Positions 44,127-53,221 are shown, counted from the first letter of the stretch. The stretch: DNA of 64,000 nt from Planctomycetota bacterium (GCA_021781415.1 JAJXWW010000176.1:1-64000), one strand, 5' to 3'. Translations and numbers: made by a program. The notes: generated from the sequence alone by a model not told the origin.

Positions 44127-47047
44127 TTTTCCGATTCCTCCGTCGTCGTCTCGCCGAGTAGATCGCGGACATTGTTGTTGGCGGGGTTCCAGCGCAGCGC
44201 TTCGCGGTAGAGGGCGCGTTTGCCAGCGGGATCGTCGGCGACAAACCCGCGAAACTTCCAGAACTCCGACAGTGCCGCGCGCGCCGTCAGATCACCGGGC
44301 CGCTCGTCGATGCGCCGCGCCAATTGCAAGGCGAAGGGGGTAAAGCGTTCGACCTGGTTCCGTAACGTCGCCGCATCGTTTTGGTGGTACAGATCGAGGA
44401 ACCAATCGTTGCAGATTTCGACCAGCGCGGCCAGAAGGCGCGGATGGTCGCGGTCCAAACTGAGCAGCCTACGCAGATGCGTCAACCCCTTCTCGTAGTC
44501 GGCCCGCCAGCCTTCGGGGATCGCTCCGAAACGCATGGACTCGCGGGTCGTCAACAGGTATTCCGTGGCCAACTCCTCGCGGAACCGCTCGACGCACTCG
44601 GTCAACTCGCCTCTCAAGGCGTCGTCGATTCGACCGGCCAGCGCGGGCAGTTCGCGGACCATGTTGGCGTAACGCCGGGCGGCATCGACGCTATTGCGAG
44701 CCAGTAAGTCGTTGATGCGCCGTCGATGCCGTTGCAGCAAGGAATCGAAGAGGATGCGGCGGGCTTCGGGCGAGTCGGCGACAAACCGCAGCCAGCAGTG
44801 CCACGACCGCCGCCATGCCGATTCGGCTTGCTCGATCTCGCCGCGCTCTTCGCGTTCGAGAGCCGTTCGCCGCATCAACAAGGCGAGATGATGGGCCAAG
44901 CGAGGCGAGAGGTCGTCTCGTTCGCTCATCGTCTCCAAACGACCGAGAGCGGCCATCGGATCGCCCGAATCGAGCGCTTCCAACACGTCGGCACTGTCCG
45001 GTCTGGCCTCCAAGGCAACGACCACGTCCACGATCGCTCCGGGTGGCTGCGAGGCGTCGGCCAAGGTCTGCGCGCGGGCGAGCCGTTGCAACTGAGGCAG
45101 CGCATCCCGCACCGTTTGACTGTTGGGCGTGCCGTCGAGGGTGGGATCGCGCTCCAGCGCGCGGCGGACAAACGCCAGCGCTTCGCGGGCGTCTTCGCGT
45201 GCCAGCGCGCGCGCCGCACGGTGCAAAAACCAAGGCACGGCCGCCACACCGGTCGGCGGTTCCGCCTCGCCGCTGCGCAGCGGTGTCAAACCGGCGTGAG
45301 TCAGCAAGGACGCCGCCTCTTGGCCCAACGACGACGGCTCCCACAAGCCGAGCCAGCGCGCCAACACCCGCTGCCAACCCGGCGGTCCAGACGCGCAGAT
45401 GGAATCCAACGCCCGCAGCACGAAAGGCGGAGGCGTCGCCAAGCCGCGCCATGCTTCCGTTGCTTCGAGCAGTTCGGCCACGGTTCGGTCGTCGCCGCGC
45501 TCGAATGCCTCTTGTACGAGCAACGATTGTGCCATCCCTCTCCAATGCGGCAGCGAAAGCATTGGGCGCAGTTCGTCGCGCCACGCCGCCGCGTCGGGGG
45601 CATTCGGATCGAGCCGTCGCGCCGCGCGCCACAGGCGCGCCGCGGGTTGATCGCTCTCGCTCCGAATCGTTTGCAACAACGCATCGGGTTCGAGTCGCAA
45701 CCGCTGCCGTTCGATCGGCGAACGCAACTCCTCGGTTAAATCCGTCCGTTGCGACCACTCGAGAAACAGCTGTCGATTTTCGAGGTCCGTAAAGTGGCTT
45801 ATAGCCCACTCCACGGCCGCGCGGAAAGCGTTGCGTCCTTCGGCATCGGCGCACGACTTCGCGGACCATTTGCGCACGGTCTCGACATCGACGCCGCGCG
45901 CTTGCAGGAAGCTGGCGAGCGATTGAAAATGCTTGCAGGCGGCTTCTTGGTATCCTTGGGTTTCCGCCAGCCGCAGCGCGTCGAGCAACTCAGCCGGGCT
46001 GGCTTCGCGGCGTCGAAACCGTTCGAGAGCCGACCGAGCGCGGCAGCGCACGGCGAGAAACAGCCCCGGTTGTTGCGAGAGCAATTCCGCGCCGTCTTCG
46101 ATTCCCAAACACACCAGAGCGTAGCGCGCGAAGGGTTGAACCGAAGGATTGTTCTCGGCAACGCGATAGGCGGCGATTGCTTCTTCGATTCGTCCGTCGC
46201 GTCGCAGCTGTTGGCCTCGAACAAAATCGCGCAGAGACGGCGATACCTTTCCATCGTCGCAACTCCGACCGCCGAGCCGGCTCTCGATCCGCGCGGACCA
46301 GTCTTGCATCGCCGCCGGGGGGTACAGTCCCGCCTGAGCCTGATTTAGCCAGGCCCGCGCCTTGTCGGCTCGATTCGGATGGGCCGCGATCCAGGCCAAC
46401 AAGAGCAAGCGTTCGACCCAGGCCACCGCAGTCGTTGGCGTCCACTCGCCGAGCAATCGCTCTGCCTGCGTCCACTCGTCGCGCTTCAACAACATACGGG
46501 CTTCGAGCAACGGCCCCTCGGCGCATCCGGCAACGCGCCGATTGCCGCGCACCGATTTCCATACTTGCTCGGCGCGATCGACTCGTCCCGCCCGAGCCAA
46601 CAGATCGACGAACCAAGCCGCCGCGCGCGGCAAGCCGCCCAGCGTCTTCAGGACGTTCTCGAACTCGCCCAACGCTTCGCCGTGTCCCTCCGCCAGGCGC
46701 ACGCGCGCCCGCCAATAAGCCGCCTCGGCCAGTGCCTCCGTGGCATTCTGCTCGCGGGCATGGCGCATCACTTCGCTCCATTGCACCGTCGCCGCGTCCG
46801 GTTCGTCGTTCAGCCAACGCAGCCAGCCGACCGTGAAGAGGCGCTCGCGCTCCAAGTTGGGATCGCTAAACGGGGCGGTGAGAAGTTCCAATGCGCGCGC
46901 GCGTTCGAGCGTCATGGCCGGCGTGTAGGCATCGAGCAATTTACGAATCCGGGAGAGAACAACGCGCGCCGTCGTCTCCGGATGAAAGGGGGCAAATGTC
47001 TCGCGCGAGGACTCGGCACTGCGCGAATGGCCGGACGCTTGATACAT
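44123..47047 (-). CDS. Large helical-repeat (TPR-like) protein
   Basis: A 974-residue soluble protein made of Ala/Arg/Leu-rich helices with degenerate TPR-type pairs (YWRARVRLAEGHGEALGEFENVL, WFVDLLARAGRVDRAEQVW, ALAFVRRALERDPTL, final RALYREALRWNPANN). No enzymatic motif or signal peptide. GAGG lies about 5 nt before ATG 47047. It is the first gene of a four-gene minus-strand run and overlaps the J-like gene by 4 bp, so the two products may form a complex. Function unknown. Confidence 0.72.
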   Translation of the reverse strand: MYQASGHSRSAESSRETFAPFHPETTARVVLSRIRKLLDAYTPAMTLERARALELLTAPFSDPNLERERLFTVGWLRWLNDEPDAATVQWSEVMRHAREQNATEALAEAAYWRARVRLAEGHGEALGEFENVLKTLGGLPRAAAWFVDLLARAGRVDRAEQVWKSVRGNRRVAGCAEGPLLEARMLLKRDEWTQAERLLGEWTPTTAVAWVERLLLLAWIAAHPNRADKARAWLNQAQAGLYPPAAMQDWSARIESRLGGRSCDDGKVSPSLRDFVRGQQLRRDGRIEEAIAAYRVAENNPSVQPFARYALVCLGIEDGAELLSQQPGLFLAVRCRARSALERFRRREASPAELLDALRLAETQGYQEAACKHFQSLASFLQARGVDVETVRKWSAKSCADAEGRNAFRAAVEWAISHFTDLENRQLFLEWSQRTDLTEELRSPIERQRLRLEPDALLQTIRSESDQPAARLWRAARRLDPNAPDAAAWRDELRPMLSLPHWRGMAQSLLVQEAFERGDDRTVAELLEATEAWRGLATPPPFVLRALDSICASGPPGWQRVLARWLGLWEPSSLGQEAASLLTHAGLTPLRSGEAEPPTGVAAVPWFLHRAARALAREDAREALAFVRRALERDPTLDGTPNSQTVRDALPQLQRLARAQTLADASQPPGAIVDVVVALEARPDSADVLEALDSGDPMAALGRLETMSERDDLSPRLAHHLALLMRRTALEREERGEIEQAESAWRRSWHCWLRFVADSPEARRILFDSLLQRHRRRINDLLARNSVDAARRYANMVRELPALAGRIDDALRGELTECVERFREELATEYLLTTRESMRFGAIPEGWRADYEKGLTHLRRLLSLDRDHPRLLAALVEICNDWFLDLYHQNDAATLRNQVERFTPFALQLARRIDERPGDLTARAALSEFWKFRGFVADDPAGKRALYREALRWNPANNNVRDLLGETTTEESEK

Positions 47048-47170
47048 GCGGACCTCAAGGATGATTGGCTGCTCCGTCTCGGATATTGCTCCTCATCCTA
47101 CTCTTTTGAAATCGCAATGTCCGTGCGTTGCCGAGCGAAATCGACCTTAAGGATCTAACCCGAATAGGTC

Positions 47171-47197
47171 ACCACGGAGATCGCGGAGATCGCGGAG
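47171..47197. repeat. Three 9-bp CGGAG repeats
   Basis: ACCACGGAG followed by two ATCGCGGAG units, then an A-rich stretch. Same 9-bp period and ACCACGGA start as the repeat at 8039. Confidence 0.7.
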
Positions 47198-47218
47198 AAA
47201 AAACAAAAAGTAATTCGT

Positions 47219-47250
47219 AGGGTGGGTCGAAGCGCAGCGAGACCCACTCC
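47219..47250. repeat. GGGTGGGTC short hairpin repeat
   Basis: GGGTGGGTC pairs with GACCCACTC around GAAGCGCAGC. Same family as 32130-32164. It lies in the 449-bp gap upstream of the 974-aa gene; that gap holds this hairpin, the 9-bp repeat and MITE-like copy B, and no gene. Confidence 0.6.
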
Positions 47251-47262
47251 ACAACACCCCTC

Positions 47263-47442
47263 ATTAGCAGTACAGCGCTACTCCCCTCTCCCCTGTATAC
47301 AGGGGAGAGGGGCCGGGGGTGAGGGGTTTGGTGAAAGCGAGTGGTTTCGGGGTCTCCTTTCGTCTCTTACCCCTCACCCCCAACCCCTCTCCCCTGAGTA
47401 CAGGGGAGAGGGGGGAATCCGAGAGCAGCGATGTACAATTAG
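47263..47442. mobile_element. MITE-like element (copy B), opposite orientation to copy A
   Basis: ATTAG direct repeats at 47263-47267 and 47438-47442 flank a 170-bp interior homologous to the reverse complement of 35120-35286. It carries the same two GAGAGGGG palindromes, the same central GAGTGGTTTCGG and the same asymmetric CTCGGATTC at one end. No coding capacity. It lies just past the stop of the barrel gene at 47497. Confidence 0.8.
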
Positions 47443-47496
47443 AGAGGTTATTCCGAACCAAATCCGAAAGGCTTCCGCTCGTTTTTTCTGTCGGCA

Positions 47497-48417
47497 CTAA
47501 AACTGGAGTGCGCAGGTGAGTTGCCACTGGCCGGGAGCGGCGCGGGCGGGACCGAGGGGAAGTAGGACCGCGCTGGAAACCCACCAGCTATCGTTGAGGT
47601 GCCACGTCAATCCAGGCAACACATCGTAGTTCGGCAGCCAACGAAGACTGTCGCGAGTGGAGGCGAATTGCCCCAGCGCGCCCAGCGAGAAATAGAGATT
47701 GCGCAGACTCTCCGGTCCCTCGTCGAGAAGCGGATGTTGCAAGGCCAGGCCGTATTGGAAATTGCGCCGCAGCGGATACGCTCCGATGTCGCCGACGTTG
47801 TTCAGAGGCACGTTTTTGGAAACGAATCCTTGCAGGGCGAGTCGGTCGTTGACGGCGTGGAATACGCCGAACGATGGGCTGAACACGGTAGGCCCGTTGG
47901 GCAATCCGCCGAACTGCGAGCCGGTGGGCGTCACCGCTTGAACGCCGATCGAACAACTCGTCGTGGGTGAATCGAACAGAGTCACCTGCGAGTTGACGCG
48001 ATAATAGCCGAAACCGCCTGGATCGCCGGGACGGCGCAAATCGAAGTACGGATTGTCCGCGCCCATGCCGAATTGTATCCACTCCGGCCCCGCGTTTTCG
48101 ACCGTGGCTGGGCCGGCGTTGACTCCGGGAAAGTGTGTGACACCCGGCAGATCGAAATCGTCGTCGTGCATCCCAATCGGATCGGCGAGGAACCCCGGCG
48201 CGATGCGAAACAGATGCAGACGAGGGATGCGATTGCTCGACGATGCCGCCGATTCCGAGAGCGTGGCATTCGACGCGAGATTGGTCTCCCACATGCGGAG
48301 TAGGGATGTATCCTCGGACGCCGGCAGCTGCGCCATGGAGGACGGGGGCGGCAAAGCGAACCCGCACAACACGAAGAACGCTGCTCCGAACCGATTGGGG
48401 ATAGAGAATTCGTTCAT
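47497..48417 (-). CDS. Predicted outer-membrane beta-barrel protein
   Basis: A 306-residue exported protein with a signal peptide (FGAAFFVLCGFALPPPSSMAQ), then Gly/Phe/Asn-rich alternating strands and a C-terminal aromatic (LTCALQF) typical of barrel insertion signals. Repeated phrases LGALGQFAS and PGLTWHLNDSWWVSSAVLLPLG look like late strands. ATG 48417 has only a weak ribosome site. No family recognised; similar in kind to the barrel at 38542 but not an obvious duplicate. Confidence 0.72.
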   Translation of the reverse strand: MNEFSIPNRFGAAFFVLCGFALPPPSSMAQLPASEDTSLLRMWETNLASNATLSESAASSSNRIPRLHLFRIAPGFLADPIGMHDDDFDLPGVTHFPGVNAGPATVENAGPEWIQFGMGADNPYFDLRRPGDPGGFGYYRVNSQVTLFDSPTTSCSIGVQAVTPTGSQFGGLPNGPTVFSPSFGVFHAVNDRLALQGFVSKNVPLNNVGDIGAYPLRRNFQYGLALQHPLLDEGPESLRNLYFSLGALGQFASTRDSLRWLPNYDVLPGLTWHLNDSWWVSSAVLLPLGPARAAPGQWQLTCALQF

Positions 48418-48525
48418 GGTAGCTCGTGGAAGAAGGCCAACGAGCGCCTCGGTCAACACCGATTCCGAGGCAAACGGCGCACGGAAGGCATATCGACCAC
48501 TCGGCGAGAAAACAAGAGCAAGAAT

Positions 48526-48607
48526 CAGTAGTTCTGAGTTCTGAGTTCTGAGTTCTGAGTTCTGAGTGCCGAGTCTTTTTCCTTCTGCTCAGAACTCAGA
48601 ACTACTG
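48526..48607. repeat. TTCTGAG tandem repeats forming a 20-bp stem
   Basis: Five TTCTGAG units from 48531 face CTCAGAACTCAGAA on the other side. Arms 48526-48545 and 48588-48607 are perfect 20-bp reverse complements around a T-rich centre. It lies between the kinase stop (48638) and the barrel start (48417) on the same strand and could end the kinase transcript. Confidence 0.8.
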
Positions 48608-48637
48608 AGAATCTAACGCCATCGCCAACGGTTCGGA

Positions 48638-49870
48638 TCATAGGAGACATACGAGCAACGCGAAAAGCAGAAGCGAGATAGCGACGACGGCGATAATCCA
48701 AAGGGGGAATGGTCGCGATCGCTGCTTCGAGAAGTCGCGCGGCGATTCGATTTTCCTTGGGTCGTCGGAGACCAAATCGGCGAACGGCGACGGCGAGTCG
48801 TCGTTCGCCGGCGGCGAGACGATGGGCACGGGGCGGGAGATTGGCTGAGGCAAGAAAGCGGCCAAATCGACGATCAATTCCGCCGGAGTTTGATAGCGCT
48901 CGTCCGGACGCTTGGCCATGAGCTTGCCGACGAGCGCGGCGAGAGGAGCGGGTATTTCCGGACGCAAACTTAGAAGAGGCGCGGCGGTGTCGCACGAGTG
49001 TGCCAGCAACTTGGCCATCGGATCGTCGCCGGAGAACGGCGGCCGGCCGGCAAGCAGATAATAGAACGTGCAGCCGAGACTATAAAGATCGGAGCGGATG
49101 TCGGCGCGGCGCGAGTCGATGGCCTGTTCTGGAGCGATAAAGTCGATGGTTCCCATGACGACGCCCAAGCGCGTCAGGCGCTTTGCTTGCGTCTCTCCTT
49201 CCTCCTCCTCGCGGAGCCGGGCCAGTCCCATGTCGAGTATTTTGACGACGCCGGCTTTGGATCGCATCAGATTGGCCGGCTTGATGTCGCGGTGGACCAT
49301 GCCGTTCTCGTGAATGTGCTGTAACCCCAAAGCAACTTGCCGGATGCAACCGCACGCCTCCAGCACCGGCATCGGGCCGCTCTGTTTCACCAGACGCGAC
49401 AAATCGACTCCTTCGACGTACTCCATCGCAAAAACATTCGTCGCGCCGATCTGTTCGGCGTCGTAGGCGTGAACCACGTTGGGATGCGACAGGCACGCGC
49501 ACGCCTGAATCTCTTGATAAAAACGATGGACAATATCCGATTTGTTGATGCGTTCCTTGCGCAACACCTTGAGGGCGACAATGCGTCCGAGGCGCGTCTC
49601 GCGGGCTTTGAAAACCTGGCCCATGCCTCCTTCGCCGAGCCGTTCGAGGAGCAAATAATGGCCGAGTACCAAGTCGGCGGCACGATCTTTGAAAATGCAA
49701 TTCACTTGATAGGCGGTGAGCCAACCGAGTCGAAGCAGGTCGCGGGCCAGAGCCAAGGCATCGTCGGGACGAGTCGGCAGCGAGCGCTCCACGTCGTCGA
49801 GTTGCTCCGCCTCCAATATGCGGTTGCAGCGCAGGGTCTCGACGAGTCCGCGAGCGGTTGCAATGGCCAT
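48638..49870 (-). CDS. Ser/Thr protein kinase, membrane-anchored
   Basis: A 410-residue kinase. The N-terminal module (about 1-65) ends GWLTAYQVNCIF. The catalytic domain (about 68-330) has GEGGMGQVFKA, catalytic Lys in VALKVL, HRDIKPANL, DMG instead of DFG, and APE (FIAPEQ). A Pro-rich linker leads to a single C-terminal helix (LWIIAVVAISLLLFALLVCLL) with no extracellular domain. It is paralogous over the first 330 residues to the WD40 kinase at 14295. GGAAGA precedes ATG 49870. Confidence 0.93.
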   Translation of the reverse strand: MAIATARGLVETLRCNRILEAEQLDDVERSLPTRPDDALALARDLLRLGWLTAYQVNCIFKDRAADLVLGHYLLLERLGEGGMGQVFKARETRLGRIVALKVLRKERINKSDIVHRFYQEIQACACLSHPNVVHAYDAEQIGATNVFAMEYVEGVDLSRLVKQSGPMPVLEACGCIRQVALGLQHIHENGMVHRDIKPANLMRSKAGVVKILDMGLARLREEEEGETQAKRLTRLGVVMGTIDFIAPEQAIDSRRADIRSDLYSLGCTFYYLLAGRPPFSGDDPMAKLLAHSCDTAAPLLSLRPEIPAPLAALVGKLMAKRPDERYQTPAELIVDLAAFLPQPISRPVPIVSPPANDDSPSPFADLVSDDPRKIESPRDFSKQRSRPFPLWIIAVVAISLLLFALLVCLL

Positions 49871-50086
49871 TCGGTTCTTCCGGCAAGCCGACAAGGGAGC
49901 GACACCTTTCGATAGTATATCGCTGGCAAAGAAGCCGCAAGCCGACCTCCGCGCGACGTATTCGTTGAGACGAACGTCCCTTTGCCCCTTAAAATAAACG
50001 GCACCTTCGCGGGAACTTTCGTTCCTTGCCCTATAGAGAACTGTACGGCGCGACCGTATCCCTTCTTGCACTGAGGAGATGGACCG

Positions 50087-50776
50087 ATGTTGCCGATGGA
50101 TGCACCGATGAACCGGCGGAACCTACTGCGCGGTGGAATGACGCTGGGAACCCTGGCGCTCTTCGCCCCCGGCGTCTTTGCCGAAGAACTATCGCGCACG
50201 CCGCGCATGACCGAAGGACCGTTTTATCCCGACAAGTTGCCTCTCGACACCGACAACGATTTACTCGTGGTCAACGATGCCATCACGCCGGCGGTCGGAG
50301 AGATCACCCATCTAACCGGGCGCGTTCTCAGTGCCAGCGGCGAACCGGTTCGCGGCGTCGTCGTGGAAATCTGGCAGGTGGACAACAAGGGCGTCTACCT
50401 TCACACCGGCGACAGCGGCCGCCGTCAGCGCGATACCAATTTCCAAGGCTTCGGACGCTGCGCCGCCAGCGGCAGGGGCGAGTATTACTTCCGTACCATC
50501 AAGCCGGTTCCCTATCCCGGACGCACGCCGCACATCCACGTCCGCGTCAAAAAGGGAAGCCGCGAGTTGCTGACGACGCAGCTATTCATCGATGGACACC
50601 CGCAAAACGGTCAAGACGGCATCTTCCGCAGCATCCGCGATCCGCTCGACCGCGAGTTGGTGTTGGTCGAATTTAAGCCGATTGAAAAATCGAAACTCGG
50701 CGAGCTATCGGCTCAATTCGACATCGTACTCGGCGTCACGCCCCCAGAAGGCCCCGAAGCGACGCGCAAGCGGTAA
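50087..50776 (+). CDS. Exported intradiol ring-cleavage dioxygenase-like protein
   Basis: A 229-residue non-haem Fe(III) dioxygenase of the protocatechuate 3,4-dioxygenase beta/catechol 1,2-dioxygenase fold. An N-terminal twin-arginine signal (NRRNLLRGGMTLGTLALFA) suggests export. Iron ligands are visible as Tyr104 (GVYLHT), Tyr143, His149 and His151 (YPGRTPHIHVRV). GAGGAG lies 8 nt before ATG 50087. Exported single-subunit members with Tat signals are common in planctomycetes and their substrates are uncertain. Divergent from the kinase across 216 bp. Confidence 0.9.
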   Translation: MLPMDAPMNRRNLLRGGMTLGTLALFAPGVFAEELSRTPRMTEGPFYPDKLPLDTDNDLLVVNDAITPAVGEITHLTGRVLSASGEPVRGVVVEIWQVDNKGVYLHTGDSGRRQRDTNFQGFGRCAASGRGEYYFRTIKPVPYPGRTPHIHVRVKKGSRELLTTQLFIDGHPQNGQDGIFRSIRDPLDRELVLVEFKPIEKSKLGELSAQFDIVLGVTPPEGPEATRKR

Positions 50777-50823
50777 TACCTTTTAGTGACTCTACAGATA
50801 ACTTTTGTCTCAAGGAGAAGACC

Positions 50824-51537
50824 ATGCGTCTGGTTTGTGGATTCACCGTTCTCGGTCTCAGCTTCGGCCTGCTGACGTTGGCCGTCGCTCAGCAACCCAA
50901 GGAACGCCCGCCGAGCAAAGAAGGCAAGGCGGCGAGCAACGATCTCGTCGCACGCATGATGGCGTTCGACAAGAATAAGGACGGCAAACTCACCAAGGAA
51001 GAGATTACCGATCGCCGTCTGTTGCGGTTGTTCGATCATGCCGACGCCAATAAAGACGGCGTGGTGACCAAAGAAGAGTTGGCGACATTGGCCAAGAGCA
51101 TGGCCGGAGACAACGAGGTTCCGCGGGGTAAAGAACGAGACGGCTTCGGACCTCCCGGTGGTCCGGGTGGATTTGGACCTCCTCCGGGTGGACCGGGCGG
51201 TCCGGGTGGTCCGGGCGGCTTCGGCCCTCCCGGTGGTCGTGGTCCGGGTGGATTCGGCCCGCCGCCTCCCGGACAGATCTTACCGCCTTTCTTGCAAGAG
51301 CGCTTGAAGCTCAGCGACAAGCAGAAGAAGCAGCTTGACGCTTTGCAAAAGGAAGTCGATGACAAACTCGGCAAGATTCTGAACGACGAACAAAAGAGCC
51401 AACTCAAAGAAATGCGCAGAGGCTTCGGTCCCGGTGGTCCCGGTGGTCCCGGTGGTCCCGGTGGACGCGGACGACCGGGTGGTCCCGGCGGTCGTGGACC
51501 GGGAGGCCCGCCGCCCATCGACCGCGAGGAACGCTAA
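50824..51537 (+). CDS. Secreted EF-hand protein with Gly-Pro-rich segments
   Basis: A 237-residue exported protein. Signal peptide to about residue 22, two EF-hands (D49-E60, DKNKDGKLTKEE; D74-E85, DANKDGVVTKEE), a collagen-like GGPGG/GFGPP stretch (about 107-155), a helical segment with LSDKQKKQLDALQKEVDDKL resembling Spy/LTxxQ proteins, and a second GGPGGPGG tail. AAGGAG precedes ATG 50824. The genes for the dioxygenase and this protein are 47 bp apart and may be cotranscribed. Likely a periplasmic calcium-responsive or matrix protein. Confidence 0.82.
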   Translation: MRLVCGFTVLGLSFGLLTLAVAQQPKERPPSKEGKAASNDLVARMMAFDKNKDGKLTKEEITDRRLLRLFDHADANKDGVVTKEELATLAKSMAGDNEVPRGKERDGFGPPGGPGGFGPPPGGPGGPGGPGGFGPPGGRGPGGFGPPPPGQILPPFLQERLKLSDKQKKQLDALQKEVDDKLGKILNDEQKSQLKEMRRGFGPGGPGGPGGPGGRGRPGGPGGRGPGGPPPIDREER

Positions 51538-51568
51538 TCGGTAGGCTCTACCAAGCGATTGCACCCCT

Positions 51569-51609
51569 GAAGCGTCCGCGAGGGATAGGACCTCTCTCAC
51601 GGACGCTTC
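51569..51609 (+). terminator. Stem-loop after the EF-hand gene
   Basis: GAAGCGTCCG (51569-51578) pairs perfectly with 51600-51609; the intervening GAGGGA...TCTCTC can extend the stem. It lies 32 bp after the stop. There is no T-run, so it may be an mRNA-stabilising hairpin rather than a classical terminator. Confidence 0.55.
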
Positions 51610-51718
51610 GGGTCGATGGATGATGTCGTGGCTTTGGAGCGCAGAGTGGGGACGCCATCCGCGGAACCCGCTACACTAAAAGGAGGATTTCCACGACTCC
51701 GTAAATGAAGCGCCGACC

Positions 51719-53221
51719 ATGCATGCGACCTATCCTTGCCCCAACCCTGTCTGCACGCATTCGTTTGCTTCCACGGCTATAAAGGGAGCCGCGAAGCTGG
51801 TTTGTCCCAAGTGCGGCACGGTGTTCCACTTTGCCGCCGGCTCGGCGGAAGCCGCTCGCCCCAATGCGGGGAAGAAGACGATTCCTCCCCCCAGCAAACC
51901 CGCCGCCGCGCCGCCGCCCCCTCCTCCACCGCCGCCGTCTCAAGTACCGATCGCTCGGCCCATCGCTTCCCCGTCCGTGCCCCTCGCCGTTCCCGTGCAA
52001 TCGCCTCCGGCAGCGGCGCATTTGGATTTCTCTTCGACGGCGGATGTCGTCGTTCCTCGAACGAAACACCTTGCCAAACCGAAAGCGAAACGGCACGGAT
52101 CGCGCTGGGTCGTGTTTGCCGTCGTCGGTCTCTTCGGTCTCGCGCTGGCCGTATGGGCGGGCATGTGGCTGAAGCATTTCTTCAAAAAGGCGCAAATCGA
52201 GGACGATCCGGCATTCGTGGCCGAGAAGTACAACGCGCGCTTCGCCATGCCAGGAAAGTCTTGGCAGCGCGATAAAGACATTCAAATGAAGTTGCACGTT
52301 CACATCGGCATGAAATCGACTGAGAGCAACAACTATCTGGGCATCTTGTTTCGGAATTACGGAACCCGTGCGCCCAGCGACGCCGAGATGCTCGACGAGG
52401 TACTCGGCAAGCTGAAGACCTACTTTCAAGGTCTGGAATGGGAGATGAAGCCGCAAGAGGACGGAGCGACTCTGGCGGGGCGGCCGGCGCGGGTTCTGGA
52501 ATTTCAGGGCGACACCGTCGACTCGGTGACGATGAACGGCGAATGCTATTCGACGACGTACCGCGGGCAAGGCTATTGGTTCTTCACGTGGGCACCGTTG
52601 GGCGACTTGCAAGAAAACGGCGAGGCGATTCGAGCGGATTGGGCGAGGCTGCGACAAGGATTGGCGACGCTGAATCAGCGCGGCGGTTGGAAAGAGAAGC
52701 CGCGCGAGACGGTGCCGTTCGTGGGAAAACAGGCGAAATATCGGCTCGCCTACGTGAAAGGACTGTGGACACTGGAAAGGCCGGAGGAGGACGACGGCCC
52801 CCTCGATCTCTTGCTTCGCGGCCACGAGCCGGACCCCGATCGCAAACCGCTAGCCGGCAAAGACGCCGTCTTCCAGGTTCTCGTGTTGCCCAAGCAAGCC
52901 GATCTCAAAGCGGCAACGGCAGCGGCCCTCGACTTCGTGCAACAGCGCGAGAAGAAGCTCTACGAACAGATGAAAATGGAAGCAATCAAAGACAAGAATG
53001 GCGTCGTGAACCGCGATGCGGACATCGGCAAGGAACCCGGCCATCTGAGTAAATGGCGGATGAAATGCACCGAAGACCTCGAACGATTCCTCCTCGTCGC
53101 GGTGGTAAATCGACCGGAGGGCGCGATCGTTTTATTGGGCGAATGTCTGTGGGAACGCCACGATTTTTGGGATCAAGAGTTCACGGCCCTGCTCGGTTCG
53201 TTCAAGGCACGGGAGCGTTAA
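51719..53221 (+). CDS. Zinc-ribbon single-pass membrane protein
   Basis: A 500-residue protein. The N-terminus has an MJ0042-like zinc ribbon (CPNPVC...CPKCGTVF), then a Pro-rich linker (about 55-120), a transmembrane helix (WVVFAVVGLFGLALAVWAGMWL, about 140-160) and a 340-residue soluble region with no recognised domain (GKSWQRDKDIQMKL, LGDLQENGEAIRADWARLRQG). No ribosome site is close to ATG 51719; AGGAGG at 51681 is too far. The final 20 bp overlap the convergent PEGA gene. Confidence 0.75.
   Translation: MHATYPCPNPVCTHSFASTAIKGAAKLVCPKCGTVFHFAAGSAEAARPNAGKKTIPPPSKPAAAPPPPPPPPPSQVPIARPIASPSVPLAVPVQSPPAAAHLDFSSTADVVVPRTKHLAKPKAKRHGSRWVVFAVVGLFGLALAVWAGMWLKHFFKKAQIEDDPAFVAEKYNARFAMPGKSWQRDKDIQMKLHVHIGMKSTESNNYLGILFRNYGTRAPSDAEMLDEVLGKLKTYFQGLEWEMKPQEDGATLAGRPARVLEFQGDTVDSVTMNGECYSTTYRGQGYWFFTWAPLGDLQENGEAIRADWARLRQGLATLNQRGGWKEKPRETVPFVGKQAKYRLAYVKGLWTLERPEEDDGPLDLLLRGHEPDPDRKPLAGKDAVFQVLVLPKQADLKAATAAALDFVQQREKKLYEQMKMEAIKDKNGVVNRDADIGKEPGHLSKWRMKCTEDLERFLLVAVVNRPEGAIVLLGECLWERHDFWDQEFTALLGSFKARER

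Noticed and set aside
51705-51776. A 23-codon frame (ATG 51705) with AGGAGG upstream
   Set aside because: The Shine-Dalgarno is about 18 bases away, too far, and the frame overlaps the zinc-ribbon start without any recognisable product.
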